Program-made: the position numbers and the translations under genes
Part shown: in pieces, positions 59,233 to 64,000 of the stretch
How the letters are laid out: each line of letters starts with the position of its first letter
How positions within the stretch are numbered: position 1 is the stretch's first letter
The notes under the pieces: model-generated
The model's input: only the letters and a program-made list of their open reading frames with translations
Database searches by the model: none
Told to the model about the DNA's origin: nothing
Origin: Agromyces allii
GTDB lineage: Bacteria; Actinomycetota; Actinomycetes; Actinomycetales; Microbacteriaceae
DNA: 64,000 nt
NCBI RefSeq assembly: GCF_009749385.1
Contig: NZ_WBIN01000012.1
Location: forward strand, 205,505-269,504
Direction: 5' to 3'

Positions 59233-59400
59233 GTGAAGTGGGTCAAACGAATCGTTCTCACGCTCGTCGTCGTGTTCGCCGCGTTCTACGTGATCACGCG
59301 TCCTGAAGAAGCCGCGAACATCGTGCAGGGCGCGTTCGGCGCCGTGTTCAGCGCGACCGAGGCGATCGGCCAGTTCTTCAGCACGCTCGCCTCCTCGTAG
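59233..59400 (+). CDS. Small single-helix membrane protein
   Basis: A 55-residue protein starting at GTG 59233 (MKWVKRIVLTLVVVFAAFYVITRPEEA) and ending FFSTLASS. One hydrophobic helix (about residues 6-21) follows a basic N-terminus, and a second weakly hydrophobic, amphipathic stretch follows after residue 30. GAAGGGA lies about 10 nt upstream. The stop is 4 bp before the ATG of the PH-domain protein, so the two are in one operon and may interact at the membrane. I do not recognise a named family. Confidence 0.75.
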   Translation: MKWVKRIVLTLVVVFAAFYVITRPEEAANIVQGAFGAVFSATEAIGQFFSTLASS

Positions 59401-59404
59401 TCCC

Positions 59405-60115
59405 ATGGGCGTCTTCGGAGACCCGAACGTCGAACAGCACCTGATCTCCGACGAGGGCGAGTTCGTCGTCGACGAGGTGCGCAAGCACTGGGCCGCGGTC
59501 GTGAGCGCGATCCTCGAGGCGCTCGCCGCGATCCCGGTGCTGCTGCTGATCCTCTGGCTGCCGTCGACGGCGTACTGGGTGCCGCTGCTGCTGGCGCTCG
59601 GCCTCGTCGTGCACGCCTCGTGGCGCATCATGGGCGCCCGCATGGACCGGTTCGTGATCACGAACATGCGCGTGTTCCGCGTGCACGGCATCCTCACGCA
59701 GAACATCGCGACGATGCCGCTCGCGCGAATCCTCGACATCTCGGTGCACCGTCCGCTCATCGGCCGCATCCTCGGCTACGGCCACTTCGTGTTCGAGTCC
59801 GCGGCGCAGGAGCAGGGGCTTCGCGACATCCGCTTCGTGCCGAAGCCGGGCGAGCGCGGGCTCACGATCCAGCGCACCATCCAGCGCGCGGGCCTCCGCG
59901 GGTCGGCGCAGGCGTGGCGTGCCGAAGACGAGCGTCGCGAGCGCGAGGCGGCCGGTGCTGCGCCAGCGGCTTCGGCCCAACCCGCCCAGACCGCGGCGCT
60001 GCCGACGAGCGCCCCGACCTACTCCCCGTCGACGTCCGCGTCGAACGACACGGCGGAGTTCCCTTCCGAAGATCAGAACTCGACGGCCGAGATGCCGTGG
60101 TGGCGGGCGCAGTAG
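59405..60115 (+). CDS. Bacterial PH-domain (bPH2/DUF304) membrane protein
   Basis: A 236-residue protein. Residues 1-60 contain LISDEGEFVVDEVRKHWA and two helices (VVSAILEALAAIPVLLLILWLP and AYWVPLLLALGLVVHASW). The bPH2 domain follows (about 80-150: RFVITNMRVFRVHGILTQNIATMPLARILDISVHRP). The last 80 residues are Ala/Pro/Glu-rich, polar and probably disordered. Membrane-anchored bPH2 proteins are common in actinobacteria and their ligand is generally unknown. It is co-encoded with the 55-residue membrane protein just upstream. Confidence 0.87.
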   Translation: MGVFGDPNVEQHLISDEGEFVVDEVRKHWAAVVSAILEALAAIPVLLLILWLPSTAYWVPLLLALGLVVHASWRIMGARMDRFVITNMRVFRVHGILTQNIATMPLARILDISVHRPLIGRILGYGHFVFESAAQEQGLRDIRFVPKPGERGLTIQRTIQRAGLRGSAQAWRAEDERREREAAGAAPAASAQPAQTAALPTSAPTYSPSTSASNDTAEFPSEDQNSTAEMPWWRAQ

Positions 60116-60158
60116 ACGCCCGATCGCCCGCGCGATTCCGGGCTTCTCGACGGGCGAA

Positions 60159-60176
60159 CGGATGCCGCGGCATCCG
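60159..60176. repeat. Dispersed 18-bp palindrome CGGATGCCGCGGCATCCG (copy 4)
   Basis: Perfect copy after the PH-domain gene and before tRNA-Tyr. It may act as a transcription terminator. Confidence 0.85.
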
Positions 60177-60218
60177 CTTCGGGCCTCGATTTCACGTCAC
60201 GGCACCTCACGGGTATCC

Positions 60219-60247
60219 TTGACAGGCCCCCGGTTGTGTGCAGAACT
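60219..60247 (+). promoter_or_regulatory. Probable promoter of tRNA-Tyr
   Basis: TTGACA at 60219-60224 matches the -35 consensus exactly. The -10 is weak (AGAACT at 60242-60247), 17 bp downstream. Confidence 0.45.
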
Positions 60248-60262
60248 CGGTCGGGTGCGACT

Positions 60263-60344
60263 GGCGAGTTACCCAAGCGGCCAAAGGGATCTGACTGTAA
60301 ATCAGCTGTCATCGACTTCGGGGGTTCGAATCCCTCACTCGCCA
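60263..60344 (+). tRNA. tRNA-Tyr (GTA)
   Basis: 82-nt class II tRNA. The 7-bp acceptor stem pairs GGCGAGT with ACTCGCC, with discriminator A at 60344. The anticodon GTA at 60297-60299 sits in the loop CTGACTGTAAATCAG. A long variable arm precedes the T arm with GGTTCGAATCC. The 3' CCA is not encoded. A strong terminator follows. Confidence 0.97.
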
Positions 60345-60348
60345 CCGA

Positions 60349-60387
60349 AAGCCCCGGTCAGACGCAGTTGCGACTGAGCCGGGGCTT
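60349..60387 (+). terminator. Terminator of tRNA-Tyr
   Basis: Hairpin with perfect 9-bp arms AAGCCCCGG / CCGGGGCTT extended by TCAG/CTGA with one bulged base, directly after the tRNA. Confidence 0.75.
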
Positions 60388-60448
60388 CGTCGTTCCGGGC
60401 CTCCGAGCTCCGACGGTCGACGGCCGACGGATGCCGCGGGCGGCCCGG

Positions 60449-62530
60449 TCAGCGAGGCACGGCGCCGAGCGAGGGAAGCAGTGCATCGCGCACGACCGGC
60501 CCCATCGAGGCGCTGAAGGTCGCGGTCACGTGGTGCTCGTCGCCGTAGACGAGGTGGTTGCCGATCACGGTCGGGCATCGCTCCGCGTTGCAGAACCAGT
60601 CGGTGAAGTCGACGAACCGCGCCCCCGCGGCTTCCGCGGCCGATCGCACGGCTCGCACGGCGCTCGCGTTCACGGCCCGCGTCCGCGGTTCGTCGCATGC
60701 ATCGGCGGATTCGGGGTGGCGCGCGAGGCAGATCGGCGGACTCACGTCGAACTCGGGCGTCTCGGCGAGCACCGCGACCCTGGTCGGATCGGGGAATCGC
60801 GCCAGCGTGCTCGCCGTCGCAGCCGACCACTGCTGCTCGTACCGGTCCTCACGCCCGGCGACGGGCCGCCCGAGGTGGTCGGCGAGCACGGTCAGGTCGG
60901 GGGACTCGTCGACGATCCAGGCCATGGCCGCCGTGCGCCACGCCGAGCACGACGCGTTCGGTGAATCCGCCCAGGTCGACGCCGATTCGATGGATCGGCA
61001 CCCCGACTTCGTGAGCGTGACGAGGTGGACCGGCTGCCCGGCGAATGCGGCCTGCATCGCCGGGAACCAGCGGCCGGCATGCGAGTCGCCGAAGAGCACG
61101 ACGGTCGCGACGTCGGTCGCTCCGGTCGCATCGGGGCCGGAGCTCTCCTGACCGAACGAGCACACGACGAGCTCCGCGGACGCCTTGTCCTGCTGGCACC
61201 CGTTCTCGTAGAGCAGGCCGGTGTCGTCGACCGCGCCGGCGAGCGTCGGGCTCACGTTGCGCGGCACGTAGGGGGTGCCCTGCGGCTCGCGTTCGGCAGC
61301 TCGGCTCATCGCGTCACGGGTCGAGGTCAGGGGAACGGACGCGAGCGACGGCGTCGCCGCGAGCAGCGACCCGGCGACGACCGCGGTCGCGGCCAGCCCG
61401 GCGACGATCGACCGGCGGGGCCGGGAGCTCGCCGGGTCCGCCCGCCGGAGGAACGGCAGCTCCACGAAGCGGTGGAGGAGCCAGGCCGCGACCACGGCGA
61501 CCAGCATGAGCGCGCCGACCTCGATCGGCGTGGGCGTCGTGACATGGTCGACGCTCTCGCCGGCCAGGGAGAGCAGGGGCCAGTGCACGAGGTAGAGCGA
61601 GTACGAGAGCGTGCCGATCGCGACGGCTGGCCGCAGCCCGAGCCCGCGAGCGACCAGCGTGCCCGCCCCGCGCGCCGTGCCGCCGACCGCGAGCAGCACT
61701 GCAGTGCCGAGCACCGGGACGAGGGTGCCGACGCCCGGATGGGGGAACTCCGGCAGTCCGCCGAGGGCGATGCCGAGCACGATCATGGTCGCCCCGAGGA
61801 TCGCGAGCAGCTCGGTGGCGCGGATTCCCAGCCGTGACAGACGGGCCACCGCGAGCGCGGCGAAGATGCCCGCGCCGAGCTCCCACGCCCGCGTGGCCAG
61901 CGAGAAGAAGTTCCACGGCGAGTCGCCGAGCACGAGGCACACGGCGAACGAGGCCGCGAGGATCGAGAGCCCCAGTGCGAACGCCGGGCGCCCCGAGCGT
62001 CGCGTGAGGGCGAAGAGCCCGATCAGGAGCAACGGGACGAGCAGGTAGAACTGCTCCTCCACGCCGAGCGACCAGAAGTGCTGCAGCGGCGACGGCGCCG
62101 TGCCGTTCAGGTAGTCGGTCTCCTGCATCGCGAACCGGATGTTGACGGCGGACGATGCGGCCCAGGCCGCGTCGGTCGCGATCTGCGCGAGACGGATGGG
62201 CGACGCGATCAGCACCGACGCGATCACGGTGGCCACGGTCACGACGAGCGCGGCGGGAAGGATCCTGCGCGCACGCCGGGCGTAGAACGCAGCGAGGTCG
62301 ACGCGCCCGGTCTCGAGGATCGTGGCGACGAGCGGCCCGCCGATCAGGAACCCCGAGACCACGAAGAACACGTCGACGCCGAGGTACCCGCCGCCGAACC
62401 CCGGGACGCCGGCGTGGAACGCGATCACGACGAGCACCGCGATCGCCCGCAGCCCCTGGATGTCGGGACGGAACCCGCGCGGAGGCTGCGGTCGCGGTGC
62501 GATGGGACGCCCAGGTCGTTCGGTCGCCAT
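60449..62530 (-). CDS. OafA/YrhL-type O-acyltransferase with C-terminal SGNH domain
   Basis: A 693-residue membrane enzyme that probably acylates a cell-surface or secreted glycan. Residues 20-380 hold about ten helices of the acyltransferase-3 family, starting with RPDIQGLRAIAVLVVIAFHAGVPGFGGGYLGVDVFFVVSGFLI (catalytic-type H39). An eleventh helix near 405-420 leads to an extracellular SGNH hydrolase domain with nucleophile S483 in LFGDSHAGRW and the Asp-His pair in YGDEHHVTATFSASMG. ATG 62530 was chosen from the conserved N-terminus; a longer frame exists. It diverges from the IMPase gene. Confidence 0.92.
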   Translation of the reverse strand: MATERPGRPIAPRPQPPRGFRPDIQGLRAIAVLVVIAFHAGVPGFGGGYLGVDVFFVVSGFLIGGPLVATILETGRVDLAAFYARRARRILPAALVVTVATVIASVLIASPIRLAQIATDAAWAASSAVNIRFAMQETDYLNGTAPSPLQHFWSLGVEEQFYLLVPLLLIGLFALTRRSGRPAFALGLSILAASFAVCLVLGDSPWNFFSLATRAWELGAGIFAALAVARLSRLGIRATELLAILGATMIVLGIALGGLPEFPHPGVGTLVPVLGTAVLLAVGGTARGAGTLVARGLGLRPAVAIGTLSYSLYLVHWPLLSLAGESVDHVTTPTPIEVGALMLVAVVAAWLLHRFVELPFLRRADPASSRPRRSIVAGLAATAVVAGSLLAATPSLASVPLTSTRDAMSRAAEREPQGTPYVPRNVSPTLAGAVDDTGLLYENGCQQDKASAELVVCSFGQESSGPDATGATDVATVVLFGDSHAGRWFPAMQAAFAGQPVHLVTLTKSGCRSIESASTWADSPNASCSAWRTAAMAWIVDESPDLTVLADHLGRPVAGREDRYEQQWSAATASTLARFPDPTRVAVLAETPEFDVSPPICLARHPESADACDEPRTRAVNASAVRAVRSAAEAAGARFVDFTDWFCNAERCPTVIGNHLVYGDEHHVTATFSASMGPVVRDALLPSLGAVPR

Positions 62531-62648
62531 GCTGTCCTTCGCCGAGTGGGCGGCCAGTATCGCGGTTCCGGGTGACGCCGAGGTGAACGAGGCATGAGCG
62601 GCGAGGCCGTGCTTCTCGCGCCCGGATGCCGTGTGAGCGGCGGGCGCG

Positions 62649-62654
62649 TAGCTT
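62649..62654 (+). promoter_or_regulatory. -10 box of leaderless promoter (IMPase gene)
   Basis: TAGCTT, 6 nt before the ATG at 62661. A GGAGG also falls in this gap, 1 nt before the ATG and too close to serve as a normal ribosome-binding site. Confidence 0.45.
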
Positions 62655-62660
62655 GGAGGC

Positions 62661-63500
62661 ATGACCTCAGCCGCGGCATCCGCAGACCTGCTCGCCCTGG
62701 CCCACGCGATCGCGGTTCACGCGGGGGAGTCCGCCCTCGACGCGCGACGCCGCGGCGTGAGCGTCGCGGCGACCAAGTCGACCCCGACCGACATCGTGAC
62801 CGCCGTCGACCGCGACACCGAGGAGCTGATCCGCTCGCTGATCCTCGACGCGCGCCCCGACGACGGCATCGTCGGCGAAGAGGACGACGTGCACATCGGC
62901 ACGAGCGGCCTCGACTGGATCGTCGACCCGATCGACGGCACCGTGAACTTCCTCTACGACCTCCCGTCGTGGGCGATCAGCATCGCCGTCGCCGAGCGCG
63001 GTGGGGCGGATGCCGCGGGCGGCGCGGGCTCGATCGACGGCGCGACCGTGGCGGGCGTCGTGCTCAACCCGTCGAGCGGCGAGCTGTTCGAGGCGAGCCT
63101 CGGCGGGGGAGCGCACGCGGCGGGCCGTGCGCTCGCGGTGAACGAGGGGGTGCCGCTGCACCAGGCGCTCGTCGCGACCGGGTTCGGCTACGCGTCCGAC
63201 CTGCGTCGACGGCAGGCCGAGGTGCTGCTCGGCGTGCTGCCGGAGGTGCGCGACATCCGACGCATCGGCTCGGCCGCGCTCGACCTCTGCGCGCTCGCCG
63301 CGGGCCGGATCGACGCCTACTACGAGCGCGGACTCAACGCCTGGGACCACGCGGCCGGTGGGCTCATCGCCCGCGAGGCGGGTGCGCGCATCACGGGACC
63401 GCACGGCGGGCGCGAGAACTCGGAGCTGCTCGTGGCGGCGGCGCCCGACCTGCACGAGGAACTCGTCGCGCTGCTGCGCCGGGCGGGCGTCGACGCCTGA
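62661..63500 (+). CDS. Inositol monophosphatase-family protein
   Basis: A 279-residue Mg-dependent phosphatase, probably acting on inositol phosphates or related sugar phosphates. The metal sites are E73/E74 in GEEDD and D89/D92 in DPIDGTVNF. The distal aspartate is in NAWDHAAGGLIAREAGA, the second family signature. Actinobacteria need inositol for phosphatidylinositol and mycothiol, which suits this family, but relatives also include histidinol-phosphatases and NADP phosphatases, so the substrate is uncertain. Confidence 0.9.
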   Translation: MTSAAASADLLALAHAIAVHAGESALDARRRGVSVAATKSTPTDIVTAVDRDTEELIRSLILDARPDDGIVGEEDDVHIGTSGLDWIVDPIDGTVNFLYDLPSWAISIAVAERGGADAAGGAGSIDGATVAGVVLNPSSGELFEASLGGGAHAAGRALAVNEGVPLHQALVATGFGYASDLRRRQAEVLLGVLPEVRDIRRIGSAALDLCALAAGRIDAYYERGLNAWDHAAGGLIAREAGARITGPHGGRENSELLVAAAPDLHEELVALLRRAGVDA

Positions 63501-63808
63501 TCCGAAGCGCCGCGAGGTCGTCGCTGCGGCACGGCGCGCTGGGGATGCACCCCGTCTTTCGATTCGCAGGAGTCTCGCAGGGTGGCACGGGATCGCCGCG
63601 GTTCCCGCGGAGGTCCGGGGCGGTTCGGTGGTCGCCTTCGGCATGCGCTGCGGAATGCGTTGCGGATCGGCCTCGCGGCGACGAATCCGACCGCGATCCC
63701 GTGGCGCCGGAAGACGGGTTCGGGGTAGCCTTTACCGATCTGTAATCTCGGCACGAGTCGGGATGCCACCTCCGTTCCCCCGTCTCATCGTCGAAGGTCT
63801 CTCCCACC
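63501..63808. other. Gene-free stretch of about 308 bp, with a possible promoter
   Basis: I find no supported gene or RNA here. An extended -10-like TGTAATCT (63741-63748) lies about 60 bp before the next start codon and may be its promoter. A search for a c-di-AMP (ydaO-type) riboswitch core by eye found none. Confidence 0.5.
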
Positions 63809-64000
63809 GTGCCCGAGTCCCCCCTCGTGCCCGACGCATCACCGCGCGGCACCATGGATCCCCTGCGGTCCGGGCGACCCCTCACGCGCCGGGAACTCCG
63901 CGAGCTCGAGGCCGCGCAGGCGGCTGCGGCGGCACCGCCCGTGGCGCCCGCGGCTGCGGCGGCTCCCGTGGCGCCCGCGGCCGTGGCTCCGGCAGCGCCG
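63809..64000 (+). CDS. Start of an Ala/Pro-rich protein (partial)
   Basis: The 64 residues from GTG 63809 to the window end remain open. After MPESPLVPDASPRGTMDPLRSGRPLTRRELRELE the sequence becomes an Ala/Pro run (VAPAAAAAPVAPAAVAP) encoded by near-identical repeats. TRRELRELE followed by an Ala-rich stretch is common at the start of Microbacteriaceae envelope proteins, such as NlpC/P60 or M23 peptidases, but the functional part is outside the window. Neither signal peptide nor catalytic residues can be checked. Confidence 0.6.
   Translation, partial: MPESPLVPDASPRGTMDPLRSGRPLTRRELRELEAAQAAAAAPPVAPAAAAAPVAPAAVAPAAP

Noticed and set aside
56165..60250. Shared word GTGCAGAAC before the AbiEi-like gene and before tRNA-Tyr
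   Set aside because: Only one arm is present at 60237-60245 and the tRNA promoter explains the location; a short match may be chance.
63501..63808. c-di-AMP (ydaO-type) riboswitch before the envelope-like partial gene
   Set aside because: The GC-rich stretch has hairpins, but I could not find the conserved core; no support by eye.

Overview
The window is chromosomal DNA of a high-GC actinobacterium. The best fit is Microbacteriaceae, possibly Agromyces or a close relative; this is inferred from gene families, not from a database match. Support comes from the 32-residue actinobacterial ribosomal protein bS22, a full menaquinone pathway, system II cytochrome c maturation, an archaeal-type aspartyl-tRNA synthetase, many leaderless TANNNT promoters, and dense GGATGCC/GGCATCC motifs. 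No rRNA, IS element, prophage or CRISPR array is visible. Almost every base is in or next to a gene. The longest gene-free stretch is 63501-63808.

Layout. 1-6000: end of an ECF sigma factor gene, rRNA methyltransferase rlmC, a TrkH/TrkA potassium uptake pair, an ArsR-type regulator, a GNAT acetyltransferase, bS22 and a glutaredoxin-like protein. 6085-13503: a compact run of two paralogous arylsulfatases, a HAD phosphatase and a SulP/STAS anion transporter, apparently for sulfate-ester use. 13529-19835: archaeal-type aspS, then a histidine phosphatase and the cytochrome c biogenesis set (TlpA-like, CcdA, ResB, CcsB). 19964-22962: a large LuxR-type ATPase regulator and a small protein with a candidate operator between them. 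23068-31459: divergent secreted alpha-amylase and a 2017-residue amylopullulanase with two GH13 domains, separated by a LacI-type operator.

31557-54085: menaquinone biosynthesis (menC, menB, menE, menA, menD, menF, menG, a polyprenyl diphosphate synthase), with metH, a manganese-riboswitch terC, a four-in-one ECF transporter with a lipoprotein partner, PPK2 and an FprA-type reductase interspersed. 54222-64000: an orphan prepilin peptidase, an alpha/beta hydrolase, a solitary AbiEi-like protein, yajQ, a LacI regulator, a PH-domain protein, tRNA-Tyr, an OafA-type acyltransferase, an inositol monophosphatase and the start of an Ala/Pro-rich protein.

How it fits together. The menaquinone, cytochrome c and FprA genes describe a menaquinone-based respiratory chain. 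The amylase, amylopullulanase and sulfatase blocks describe extracellular or imported polymer and ester use. The ECF fusion, its transcobalamin-like lipoprotein and cobalamin-dependent MetH lie within 9 kb and suggest, without proof, a vitamin B12 link. The most unusual items are the single-chain T-A-A'-S ECF transporter, the dual-GH13 enzyme, four identical dispersed 18-bp palindromes, and about 20 genes whose -10 box lies 6-8 nt before the start codon.
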